From: UBA1941 sp046329575
Lineage (GTDB): Bacteria; Bacteroidota; Bacteroidia; Chitinophagales; LD1
Length of the DNA stretch: 64,000 bases
Reading direction: 5' to 3'
Assembly: GCA_046329575.1 (NCBI GenBank)
Contig: JAXLUJ010000002.1
Location: 124,001 to 188,000 of the forward strand
Shown here one piece after another: positions 1 to 8,038 of the stretch; position 1 is the stretch's first letter; each line of letters opens with the position of its first letter. The notes below the pieces were generated by a model. The model made no database searches and was not told the origin of the DNA. It worked only from the letters and a program-made list of their open reading frames with translations. The position numbers were made by a program, and so were the translations under genes.

Positions 1-829
1 TCCGGGCGAGGTTGTAGGTGGTAATATTGCTTTCTTGTCCATAAATTTTTCCAATACCATTGGGGCCCATCTGATGCCTTACGTTCAGCAACAGCGAGCC
101 GGAACCGCAGGCGAAATCCAGAACGGCATCCAGCTTTTTTCGTTTGCCGTTCGTGGGATTCTGACAATCGAGGGTTACGATTTCGGAAAGGATGGTAGAG
201 ATTTGCTGCGGCGTATAAAACTCGCCGGCTTTCTTTCCGGAACCTGCTGCAAATTGCCCGATGAGGTATTCATAAGCATCGCCAAGGATATCGGTATTGG
301 TAGAAAATTTGGCAATGCCTTCTGCAATTTTCTGAATGATGGTGCAAAGTTTGGAACAGCGCTCGGAATAGTTTTTCCCCAGCTTATCAGAGTTAAGATT
401 GATTTCTGAAAACAGACCCTGAAAACTTTGGTCGAACGATTGGGTTTCGATGTATTTAAAACCGGCTTCCAATGTTTTTAGCAGATCGTTGCTTTGGGTG
501 CGTGCCAATTCCGATATGTTATTCCACAGAAAAGTTGGTTCGATCACATAATGCACTTTACGGCGCATTTGTTTTTCGAATTCGGCAACATCTTTTTTAT
601 TGGCCTTATACCAAACGGCAAGGGCAGTGCGCTTATCTTCTTTAGGAAGCGCCGGATAATCTTTACCTAATTCTTTTTTAGCCGCAGCCTCGTAGTTATC
701 AGAGAGGTAACGCAGGAAGAGGAAGGATAGCATGTAATCGCGAAAGTCGTCGGCATTCATAGCGCCGCGCAAATCATCAGCTATTGCCCAAAGTGTTTTC
801 CCGAGTTGTTGTTGTTCGTGTGCTGTCAT
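1..829 (-). CDS. hsdM: Type I restriction-modification methyltransferase subunit HsdM, partial (C-terminus beyond the left edge)
   Basis: This is the N6-adenine methyltransferase subunit of a type I restriction-modification enzyme. Translating the minus strand from the ATG at 829 gives 276 residues. The N-terminal helical region (LWAIADDLRG, DYMLSFLFLRYLS) is typical of HsdM. Near residues 206-218 follow GEFYTPQQ and then the SAM-binding motif I, DFACGSGSLL, close to the window edge. The catalytic NPPF motif and C-terminus lie outside the window. Only 8 bases separate it from prrC, so it is the last visible gene of the hsdR-hsdS-prrC-hsdM operon. The identity is certain; completeness cannot be judged. 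Confidence 0.95.
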   Translation of the reverse strand, partial: MTAHEQQQLGKTLWAIADDLRGAMNADDFRDYMLSFLFLRYLSDNYEAAAKKELGKDYPALPKEDKRTALAVWYKANKKDVAEFEKQMRRKVHYVIEPTFLWNNISELARTQSNDLLKTLEAGFKYIETQSFDQSFQGLFSEINLNSDKLGKNYSERCSKLCTIIQKIAEGIAKFSTNTDILGDAYEYLIGQFAAGSGKKAGEFYTPQQISTILSEIVTLDCQNPTNGKRKKLDAVLDFACGSGSLLLNVRHQMGPNGIGKIYGQESNITTYNLAR

Positions 830-837
830 GTATAACG

Positions 838-1902
838 CTAAAATTGGAAATTATATCTTTTTATAAGCCGGTCAATGATCTCTTTAAAAAAATCGGCATC
901 ATTCCGATCCATTTCATTAAACCGTGCCTGATACACGTTTTGATGCGATAAGGAGTTGATGCGATTGATGACCGATTCGGCAGGTTGATAGTTCAGTTGT
1001 TCCAGAACGAAACTGATTCGGGATGTACCCAGAAAAGATGAAATGTTTTCGAGCAATTGGCGCAGCAGCACAAAATGGTAAACCAACAGTTTTGAATTGG
1101 CGGCGGTGTGCAGTGTTTTCAACAAATGCAAGTGAAACAGAAAAACGTCATCAGTATTTGGGGAAAGTGTGAGTTGATTATTGTTATTGCTTAGAATGAA
1201 CGCCTTAGTTACGTTTTTGTACCTGCCGCTTTTTTCGCCGCGGTTAAGGCGATCATAAAGAATGCTATAAAGGCCAATGTGGTGGGTGGCAATGATGATG
1301 CGCTTTTTGAGATGATGATCTTCTATAATTTTAAAAAGCGAATCGGCGGTTATGAAAATATTGTAGTCGTCGAGGCTCGATACCGGATCATCAATAAAGA
1401 AGTGCGCATTTTGGTTGCCGCTCCACGCATCAATTTCGAATAATGCCAGAAAGAAGCACCATACAAAAATCCGTTCTTCGCCGCGTGAAATTTTTATTGC
1501 CGGGCCATCTTTCCGGGCATAGAACTGTACAAACTCGATTCCCATTTCAGGGTTTTCGTGTTGATGCAAGTGAAATACGTAATTCGGACGAAAGGCCGTT
1601 AGCTTATCTTCAATCAATTTAGGATTATCGATCAGGTAGCTGTGGTATTTGCTTAGACTGCTATGGTTTACCATCAGGCGCATATTGAAGTTGTTGCCCG
1701 GTTCATCATTGTTCCAGTAAAACAAATCTTCGCTAAAGGCATTGTAATATACGCCTGCATGTGCGCCATTGTTTTTTGCCTTGGTTACATTTTTGTAGGC
1801 TACCGATAATTGTGTTTTTCCCGAACCATTAAATGCAAACAATAAGGTAACGGTTTCTTTGTGAGCCAGAAGTTGTTCGGCGATTTCGGTGATGTTATTC
1901 AT
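838..1902 (-). CDS. prrC: PrrC-like anticodon nuclease (latent tRNA-cleaving toxin linked to type I restriction)
   Basis: A 354-residue protein with two parts. Residues 1-210 form an ABC-type NTPase: Walker A FNGSGKT (24-30), the PrrC-typical stretch YYNAFSEDLFYWNND (52-66), signature-like KISRGEER (137-144), Walker B and D-loop FFIDDPVSSLDD (168-179), and a switch histidine in TH (206-207). The C-terminal part carries the nuclease triad of the PrrC/RloC family: R281-x3-E285 and H320 (LLRQLLENISSFLG ... NSLSH). E. coli PrrC (396 residues, from memory) has the same blocks in the same order with R320, E324 and H356. In E. coli the protein is held silent by the restriction complex, is released by the phage T4 Stp peptide, and cuts the tRNA-Lys anticodon loop. 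Target and trigger here are inferred. It lies 12 bases after hsdS and 8 before hsdM. Confidence 0.92.
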   Translation of the reverse strand: MNNITEIAEQLLAHKETVTLLFAFNGSGKTQLSVAYKNVTKAKNNGAHAGVYYNAFSEDLFYWNNDEPGNNFNMRLMVNHSSLSKYHSYLIDNPKLIEDKLTAFRPNYVFHLHQHENPEMGIEFVQFYARKDGPAIKISRGEERIFVWCFFLALFEIDAWSGNQNAHFFIDDPVSSLDDYNIFITADSLFKIIEDHHLKKRIIIATHHIGLYSILYDRLNRGEKSGRYKNVTKAFILSNNNNQLTLSPNTDDVFLFHLHLLKTLHTAANSKLLVYHFVLLRQLLENISSFLGTSRISFVLEQLNYQPAESVINRINSLSHQNVYQARFNEMDRNDADFFKEIIDRLIKRYNFQF

Positions 1903-1914
1903 TGGTTTTAGATT

Positions 1915-3216
1915 TTAGATAGAAGGGAAGAGCCCCTGCATAAGGCCCTTTTTGTGCAGTTGCAGCATTTCAATTTGTTGCTGTCGTGCGGTGATAAGCG
2001 CATCGGCCGACGACAGACAATCGGCGATTTTTTGTTGTTCGGAAGGCTTAGGGAAAGTGATGTGTAATTTTTGAAGTTGACTTGAATACAAATGAACAAC
2101 GGAATCACCTTGGGCGATTTTGGATATTTCTGTTTTTCTATTGTGAGTCAGATAATAGGCTAGAAATGCACCGTTTATTTTAGGGCGAAGGACATTGATA
2201 TCGCCGCCGAGTGCTATCCCCGAAAACATGACACAAGAGGCAGTTGCAATGTCCTCTTTTGTTTCGCCTGATGAAGGCAGAAGGACATCATATTTCTCAC
2301 TAAAAAAGAGTGACTGAGGCTCTTGGTTAGTATATGAATGAACTTTTTGAATCACTTCACCATAAATAGTGTACAGTTCTCCGTATCTAATACATGGGGT
2401 TTTTCCATTAGGTACAATATCAGATTTTGCGATTCCCCGCCCCTTAAAAAACTCCCCAATTTCGCTGTCTAGTTGCTTCTCCTCCCAACCCCCTTTAAAC
2501 CCTTTAAACCGCCATTTGGGTACGGTTTGGCCGGATGCGGGAAACAGGTTTTGGAGCAGGGCTTTTTTGTGCTGCTGCAAGGCTTCCAGTTTTTGTTTGG
2601 AAGCGCTGAGCAAATCGTCTAATGACGACAAACAATCGGCGATTTTTTGTTGTTCGAGCGGAGAATGAGGGAAATTTATTAGAATATTCCCAAGTCTGGT
2701 TCCTGATATACCATATACTTTTGTTCCTTGCGATTCTTTTTGAATAAAAGATTTAATCTTAGAAGAGTGAAAAAGGTAACCTGTAAACGGAGTAAATAGA
2801 CGGTCTGTTTTTGGCCGCGCTAATAGCGTGTGCATACCTGCGACTATTTTTTCACCGTGAGTTTTATATACAACTATAGATTTACCGACATCTTTAATGT
2901 CTTCTGAAGCATCAGCAAATATCAAATCACCTTCTTTACATAAATTATCTTCTTTTAGGATATTTATTTCAGCATCGTCATTTATATAAGGCACAAGCTC
3001 CCTTTTGCTATCAAATAGAATTTGAAACTTAGTATGGATATCACCGTAGTGGATGTTTTTTATCTGACCCTGACTTGGATTTAGATTTTCTCTGGAAAGC
3101 GTATTTGTTGGTAGATTTTGAAAGAGATCGTTAAATGGCCAATTTTCCCATTCCCCATCCTTTTTAAACTCTGGAAACCGCAATTTAGGAATGAGGGCGT
3201 TGTTAGTCTTTTTCAT
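1915..3216 (-). CDS. hsdS: Type I restriction-modification specificity subunit HsdS
   Basis: A 433-residue DNA-recognition subunit with the usual two-fold layout. Target recognition domain 1 begins at PKLRFPEF (residue 10 onward) and ends in a conserved helical region with QQKIADCLSSLDDLL and QQHKKALLQNLFP. Domain 2 begins at PKWRFKGF and ends with QQKIADCLSSADALI and HKKGLMQGLFP. The helical spacers set the distance between the two half-sites of the bipartite target. The start codon overlaps the end of hsdR by 14 bases, indicating translational coupling. The recognition domains look more AT-rich than the flanking genes, as is common for horizontally exchanged HsdS domains. The recognised DNA sequence cannot be read from the protein. 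Confidence 0.95.
   Translation of the reverse strand: MKKTNNALIPKLRFPEFKKDGEWENWPFNDLFQNLPTNTLSRENLNPSQGQIKNIHYGDIHTKFQILFDSKRELVPYINDDAEINILKEDNLCKEGDLIFADASEDIKDVGKSIVVYKTHGEKIVAGMHTLLARPKTDRLFTPFTGYLFHSSKIKSFIQKESQGTKVYGISGTRLGNILINFPHSPLEQQKIADCLSSLDDLLSASKQKLEALQQHKKALLQNLFPASGQTVPKWRFKGFKGGWEEKQLDSEIGEFFKGRGIAKSDIVPNGKTPCIRYGELYTIYGEVIQKVHSYTNQEPQSLFFSEKYDVLLPSSGETKEDIATASCVMFSGIALGGDINVLRPKINGAFLAYYLTHNRKTEISKIAQGDSVVHLYSSQLQKLHITFPKPSEQQKIADCLSSADALITARQQQIEMLQLHKKGLMQGLFPSI
2010..2656 (-). repeat. 32-bp direct repeat pair inside hsdS (2010-2041 and 2625-2656)
   Basis: The DNA encoding the IADCLSS segment of the two conserved regions is nearly identical: 2010-2041 and 2625-2656 differ at one base over 32. 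The copies are 615 bp apart and in the same orientation, at the ends of the two target recognition domains. Such repeats are natural sites for homologous recombination that swaps or deletes HsdS domains. Confidence 0.8.
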
Positions 3217-6196
3217 AGGCTTTCAATCCGGCAATTTCGCTGCCTTTTGCTTCTTTCTTTAACAATGGTATTAGTTGCTTCATCAGCGCCTGTTCACGTT
3301 GGGCTCGTTCTTTCCAACCCAAATCGAGCGGTTCAAACAAATCGCTCAAACTTTCGGCATCAAAAATTTTCCGTTCTAAAATACTCGTCACAAACTGTTG
3401 TAAGGCGCCGGCGCCTATTAGGTTGTGATGGGCAATGCGCACCACAGTGGCCGCCGCCTTTTGCGCCATATAATTCACAAAACCTTCGCGCACCTGTTTT
3501 TCGTTCAATGGCTTGCCGGTTTCCAGGGTGTCGATATAGGCAATCATATCATCGCTTACGTCCATGAGGTTAGCGGTGGAGCGCAGCAATCCATACAACT
3601 GCTGTTTCGACATCATTAGTTTGCCCGGCGCATTTTGGGTGTAGCGGGCAATCAGGCCCATGATATAATCATAATCGATAATGGCCGAAGCAAACAACAC
3701 CAATTCAAAATCGAGGTCTTCCAAACCCGGTTGCTCTTTAGGCGACTGTTGTTGTTTATCGCGCAATTGCTTAGCTATTTCGATATAGGAACTTTTGAAC
3801 GAGCGGAATTGCTCAGCGGGCAGAACTGTATCAATGCGTTCTAATTGAGCAGCATCTAAATCAGTATATTGATCGAGGCGGGTGCGCAGGCGTTGCACCT
3901 CCTTAAAACATTTCACAAACTCAATTCGCGCCGTATCGCCTTTGAGGTTATACACTTCAGCGGGTTCACAAAGCAGATTATTTTGGGTCATAAAGCCCGC
4001 CATAGAAGCTACTGCTTTTTCGTAATCAAAAATCACTTTAGGGGCAGGTTCTACCAGCCATATTTCTTTAGGGTTTTCTATAGCGCTACCTGAAAAAAGG
4101 GAAATAGCCGTTTCCACCGAATCCTGTTGCTGGCGGAAATCAAGGATGTTTCCATAAGGCTTGCTGGCATTCAGTATGCGGTTGGTTCGGCTAAAAGCCT
4201 GAATAAGGCTGTGGTATTTCAGATTTTTATCAACGTAAAGCGTATTGAGGAATTTAGAATCAAAACCGGTGAGCAGCATATCTACTACAATCAGCACATC
4301 AATTTTATGGGCATGCGCATAGTCTTCATTTTTGTATTTCTGATTTTTGATGCGGCTTTGCACATCCTGATAATACCGATCGAAATCGGCAACACTGTGA
4401 TTGGTTTGATATTGGGCGTTGTAATTGTCGATAATGAGTTGTAATGCCTTTTTCTTTTCCTCGGGCTCGGTACGATTGTCTTCCTTTTCCTGTTGCAGGT
4501 CATCCTGAAGCTGACGGATATCGGCAGCATTTTTCTGACTTTGCTGATCGCCATCTTTGGCAATCAATTGGGCCGGTGGTGAGAAAACGCAAGCAATGTG
4601 GAGCGGTGTGTAGTTGCTGTTTTCGGAAAGTAATTTGGATTGCTGTTCGCCGAACAGTTGATAATAGGCTATGGCATCGTTGATGGAGGCGGTTGCGAAA
4701 ACGGCATTGAAGAGCCGTGAGTTGGTAGCTTTATCATGTTTTTGCAGAATGGCCTTGACCACGGCATTCTTATGTGCGGAGGTATCGACAGGTACTTTTT
4801 TATCGGGTTTAAAATAATCAATGTGAAAGGGCAGTACATTGCGATCCTCAATGGCATTGGTGATGGTATAGTTGTGCAGCTCTTTTTGAAAGATGTCTTC
4901 CGTAGTTACGAAATATCCTTCGGTACCGTCTGATTGTTTGTAGATCGCATTATCTTCAAAGATGGGTGTACCGGTGAAGCCAAAGAGTTGCGCTTTGGGA
5001 AAGAAGGTTTTAATAGCTTTATGGTTATCGCCAAACTGAGAGCGGTGGCATTCATCAAAAATGAAAACGATGCGTTTATCGCGAAGCGGTTCCAGGCGTT
5101 CTTTGAACTCGTTTTTGTTATCCAGAGCCAGGCCTAGTTTCTGAATGGTTGTAACGATAACTTTATCGGCATAGCTTTCCGAGAGCATTCTTCGCACCAG
5201 CGTTTCGGTATTTGTATTTTCTTCTACGCAACCCTCTTGAAATTTATTGAACTCTTCGCGCGTTTGCCGGTCCAGATCTTTACGGTCAACCACAAACAGG
5301 CATTTTTCAATATCCGGATGGTCTTTAAGCAGTGTAGAGGCTTTAAAGGATGTTAGAGTTTTGCCACTACCGGTGGTATGCCAGATGTATCCGTTACCGC
5401 GGTTTTCGTGAATACAATCTACAATAGCTTTTACGGCATAAATTTGATAGGGGCGCATAACCAGCAGTTTTTGTTCGCTGGCCACCAGCACCATGTATCG
5501 GCTAATCAATTCGCCAAGCGTACATTTACACAGCAATTTTTCACAGAACTGATGGAGGTCATTGATCTTTTTATTGTCGGGAGTAGCTAATTCATAAATG
5601 GGCAAAAATTGTTCATCGGCATCGAAGCTAAAATGGCTGTTATTGTTATTGGCGAAATAATTTGTTTTCGACCCGTTACTTACAATGAAGAGTTGCATAA
5701 AGCACAGCAGGGAATTGGTATAACCATTCCCGGAGTCCTTTTTATAATCAACGATTTGCTGTATAGCTTTACGCGGTGTTGTTTCGAATGTTTTTAATTC
5801 GATTTGCACAACGGGTAAGCCATTAATGAGCAGAATAACATCATAACGGTGATGGCTATTGCTGGTATTGAGGCGTAGTTGATTAATTACTTCGTATTCA
5901 TTTTTACACCAATCCTTAATATTTACCAAAGTGTATTGAAGTGCGGTATCATCTTCGCGAACAAAGGTGTTGGGTTCGCGCAGGCGTTTAGCGGAGGCAA
6001 AAACATCGGCGTTAATAATTTCATCGCGAAGGCGGGCAAACTCTGAATCAGACAAGTTGACGCGATTAAGGGTTTCGAACTTTTCACGAAAGTTCTGTTC
6101 CAGCGACGCTCTGTCGCGGATATCCGGCCTATAGGTATATTTCAGGTCGGTAAGCGTGGTAATCAACCGTTGTTCTATTTCACTTTCTGTAGCCAT
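3203..6196 (-). CDS. hsdR: Type I restriction enzyme R subunit HsdR (endonuclease and DNA translocase)
   Basis: A 997-residue ATP-dependent motor and nuclease subunit. The N-terminal PD-(D/E)xK nuclease shows D119, E133-L-K135 and the RecB-like Q147-x3-Y151. The SF2 helicase core follows: Walker A TTGSGKT (274-280), motif II DECH (381-384), motif III FGFTGTP, and motif VI-like QAFSRTNR. The C-terminal helical region contacts HsdM/HsdS. It is the first gene of the operon and overlaps hsdS by 14 bases. All catalytic motifs are present and no frameshift is visible, so the enzyme is probably active. It starts at ATG 6196 with a long non-coding region upstream. Confidence 0.96.
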   Translation of the reverse strand: MATESEIEQRLITTLTDLKYTYRPDIRDRASLEQNFREKFETLNRVNLSDSEFARLRDEIINADVFASAKRLREPNTFVREDDTALQYTLVNIKDWCKNEYEVINQLRLNTSNSHHRYDVILLINGLPVVQIELKTFETTPRKAIQQIVDYKKDSGNGYTNSLLCFMQLFIVSNGSKTNYFANNNNSHFSFDADEQFLPIYELATPDNKKINDLHQFCEKLLCKCTLGELISRYMVLVASEQKLLVMRPYQIYAVKAIVDCIHENRGNGYIWHTTGSGKTLTSFKASTLLKDHPDIEKCLFVVDRKDLDRQTREEFNKFQEGCVEENTNTETLVRRMLSESYADKVIVTTIQKLGLALDNKNEFKERLEPLRDKRIVFIFDECHRSQFGDNHKAIKTFFPKAQLFGFTGTPIFEDNAIYKQSDGTEGYFVTTEDIFQKELHNYTITNAIEDRNVLPFHIDYFKPDKKVPVDTSAHKNAVVKAILQKHDKATNSRLFNAVFATASINDAIAYYQLFGEQQSKLLSENSNYTPLHIACVFSPPAQLIAKDGDQQSQKNAADIRQLQDDLQQEKEDNRTEPEEKKKALQLIIDNYNAQYQTNHSVADFDRYYQDVQSRIKNQKYKNEDYAHAHKIDVLIVVDMLLTGFDSKFLNTLYVDKNLKYHSLIQAFSRTNRILNASKPYGNILDFRQQQDSVETAISLFSGSAIENPKEIWLVEPAPKVIFDYEKAVASMAGFMTQNNLLCEPAEVYNLKGDTARIEFVKCFKEVQRLRTRLDQYTDLDAAQLERIDTVLPAEQFRSFKSSYIEIAKQLRDKQQQSPKEQPGLEDLDFELVLFASAIIDYDYIMGLIARYTQNAPGKLMMSKQQLYGLLRSTANLMDVSDDMIAYIDTLETGKPLNEKQVREGFVNYMAQKAAATVVRIAHHNLIGAGALQQFVTSILERKIFDAESLSDLFEPLDLGWKERAQREQALMKQLIPLLKKEAKGSEIAGLKAYEKD

Positions 6197-6480
6197 TACG
6201 GAGCGCTAAAAATTAATAAGGTTTGAAAAACTGAGATACTCGCAAATAGGTAAAATATATTGGTGATACAAGGAATTTGCAAGCTAAACAAAAGTCGTAT
6301 AATCAGTAAAAACTACAAATAGTTTCATTTAGGAATTGAGTAATTTGATGAATTCTGTTAGAATTTAGTAGCGGAATTGTAGGTGACGTGAGGATTTAGA
6401 ACCTGTTTGTGTGAATTGCCGTAGCTGAATTCCTTTTCCGTTAAATCTTACTTACATCTCCTAATTTGCTTGGAGGCACG
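6197..6480. other. Intergenic region upstream of hsdR
   Basis: About 280 bases without a plausible gene. It is AT-rich next to hsdR and must hold the promoter of the restriction operon. No exact TTTG-N19-TAnnTTTG promoter was found here; the nearest match on the minus strand (TACCTATTTG) has the wrong internal spacing. Confidence 0.4.
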
Positions 6481-6518
6481 ATCGTAAGTCCGACAGCGTA
6501 AGTCGTACTTCGTAAGTA
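6481..6518. repeat. 14-bp tandem repeat array, left part (about 3 units)
   Basis: Three degenerate copies of a 14-bp unit whose core is cgtaagt, each followed by 5 bases such as ccgac or cgtac. The same unit forms the larger array at 6711-6791, with the dispersed element of 6553-6661 between the two parts. Confidence 0.75.
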
Positions 6519-6552
6519 GTTTCCTCACTTTGGCTGAAGCCCATACGGATGT

Positions 6553-6661
6553 TGCCCCGCGGCAGGGGGCGCCAGGGCGCGAACGAAGTGAGCGGTGCGA
6601 AGGAGGAACGACTGAGCACGGGAGCGTTAGCGAACCCCGAAAGCACCCGGTTGCCGCCATA
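6553..6661 (+). repeat. Dispersed intergenic element of about 105 bp, copy A
   Basis: One of three copies in this window (others at 15861-15970, inverted, and 44468-44572). A 32-base core (6590-6621), beginning gagcggtgcgaagg and ending gactgagcacgg, is identical in all three. A further shared block, ccccgaaagcac, follows it. The edges carry gggcgccagggcgcg and ccgcc. It holds no credible gene. Here it lies between the two parts of the 14-bp array, upstream of both hsdR and the acyltransferase gene. Confidence 0.85.
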
Positions 6662-6710
6662 AATAAAAATTATGGCTTTTCTCCCTTTGTTAGGATGCTT
6701 CTGAGTTGGG

Positions 6711-6791
6711 ACTTCGTAAGTCCGACTTACGAAGTCCGACATCGTAAGTGGGACATCGTAAGTCCAACATCGTAAGTCCGACTTCGTAAGT
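6711..6791. repeat. 14-bp tandem repeat array, right part, with a perfect 11-bp inverted repeat
   Basis: About five units of period 14 with consensus ccgac-[at]tcgtaagt, running up to 10 bases before the acyltransferase start. The first two units are in opposite orientation and form a perfect palindrome: acttcgtaagt at 6711-6721, ccg, acttacgaagt at 6725-6735. Such iterated sites could be operators or simply a variable-number repeat. Confidence 0.8.
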
Positions 6792-6800
6792 GGATCAGAT

Positions 6801-7955
6801 GTGGTTTTTTCGTTATTTCCAACCGTGTTAAAATCGCTACTGCATTTGGAAACGAACCCGCATCGGGTTTTTGGGTTAGATGTGCTGCGCGCAGCGGCTA
6901 TACTTTTTGTGGTATTGGAGCATGCTGATTTTTTGCTTCCGGCGAAATATCGTTTCATTACCAGATACGTGGTATTTGATGGGGTGACGATCTTTTTTGT
7001 GTTAAGTGGTTTTTTAATCGGGGGCATATTGATACGTGAACTGGAACATCATGAACCGGATGGGGCGTTGCTGTTGCATTTCTGGAAACGGCGTTGGATG
7101 CGCACCTTGCCGAACTACTTTTTGATTCTTGTGGTGTTGTTGCTATTGCATCTGTTTTTCACGCCGGGCTTTAATACCGTGGAGCACTGGCGCTATTTTT
7201 TATTTGCTCAAAATTTGAATTCGCCGCATCCGTATTTTTTCGCTGAGGCCTGGAGTTTGTGTGTGGAGGAGTGGTTTTATTTGGCGCTGCCGGTGTTGAT
7301 GGGACTGTTGTTGCGTGGTGGGCACCTTAGTGTGAAAAGGGCGTTGCTGCTTTCGGCGGTGCTGATGTTGTTGTTTGCGGTGGGTATGCGTGTGCTACAC
7401 TTTTATACGATTCCGGTAACCGATCAAAAAACGTGGGACCTTGTTTTCAGAAAGCAGGTGTCCACGCGTTTCGATAGTTTGATGATTGGTGTGGCAGCGG
7501 CCTGGGTGACATTCTATTTTCCATCAAAATGGAGACAGCATCGTTTTGTTTTTCTGTTTTGCGGTTTGGCGTTGTTGTTGTTCTCAAGGTTTGTAGCGCC
7601 GTTGTGGTTCGATGTTTCATCGTTCTACAATGGGGTGCTTTCTTTTTTAGTGGGAAGTTTGGGCACGGTGTTGTTATTGCCGTTATTAAGCGAATGGAAG
7701 GCGAATGCTTCTATTCCAGCAAAGGTAATTACACACATCAGCTTGATTTCGTACTCTATGTATTTGCTCAATTTATCGGTATTGCAATACTGGGTAATTG
7801 ACCGGCTGCCGTGGCAGTGGGTAGGGCTGGAAGGGTTGGGGCTGGGCGTTTTGAAGTACGGAACGCTATGGGTGTTGGTACTGCTTTCGGCTACATTACT
7901 GTATCAGTATTTTGAATTGCCGATGATGAAAAGGCGAGAGAAAAGTTTAAAGTGA
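6801..7955 (+). CDS. Acyltransferase 3 family membrane protein
   Basis: A 384-residue polytopic membrane protein of the acyltransferase 3 (OatA/OafA/NodX-like) family. These enzymes transfer acetyl or other acyl groups to envelope polysaccharides or lipids. The first helix has the family form FGLDVLRAAAILFVVLEH with its conserved histidine, followed by FFVLSGFLIGG and KRRWMRTLPNY; about ten hydrophobic segments continue to the C-terminus. There is no C-terminal SGNH domain, unlike OatA. The start is probably the GTG at 6801; the nearest ATG (6799) is out of frame. It directly follows the 14-bp repeat array. The substrate is unknown. Confidence 0.88.
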   Translation: MVFSLFPTVLKSLLHLETNPHRVFGLDVLRAAAILFVVLEHADFLLPAKYRFITRYVVFDGVTIFFVLSGFLIGGILIRELEHHEPDGALLLHFWKRRWMRTLPNYFLILVVLLLLHLFFTPGFNTVEHWRYFLFAQNLNSPHPYFFAEAWSLCVEEWFYLALPVLMGLLLRGGHLSVKRALLLSAVLMLLFAVGMRVLHFYTIPVTDQKTWDLVFRKQVSTRFDSLMIGVAAAWVTFYFPSKWRQHRFVFLFCGLALLLFSRFVAPLWFDVSSFYNGVLSFLVGSLGTVLLLPLLSEWKANASIPAKVITHISLISYSMYLLNLSVLQYWVIDRLPWQWVGLEGLGLGVLKYGTLWVLVLLSATLLYQYFELPMMKRREKSLK

Positions 7956-8038
7956 AAAGTTATAAGTGCAAAGTTTTAAGTTGAAAGTGATAAGTGGAAC
8001 TTTACACTTTACACTTTACACTTTACACTTATAACTTC
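7956..8038. repeat. Heptamer repeat array forming a long imperfect hairpin between convergent genes
   Basis: The left half consists of degenerate 7-mers of the form gtnnnaa (gtgaaaa, gttataa, gtgcaaa, gttgaaa). The right half has repeats of actttac (about five). The halves are complementary and can fold back. It fills the gap between the stop codons of the acyltransferase (7955) and the alcohol dehydrogenase (8039), where a bidirectional terminator would be expected. Confidence 0.7.

Noticed and set aside
2369..2668. Plus-strand frame inside hsdS
   Set aside because: It lies wholly within hsdS on the other strand and has no recognisable domain; it is a shadow of the real gene.
6481..6791. 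CRISPR-like array
   Set aside because: Units are 14 bp with no spacers of 30-40 bp and no cas genes; it is a simple tandem repeat.
6448..7027. Open frames on both strands through the region of the dispersed element and 14-bp array
   Set aside because: They translate the repeats, have Arg/Ser-rich composition without any family similarity, and the same repeat at 15861 and 44468 is not read in a conserved frame.
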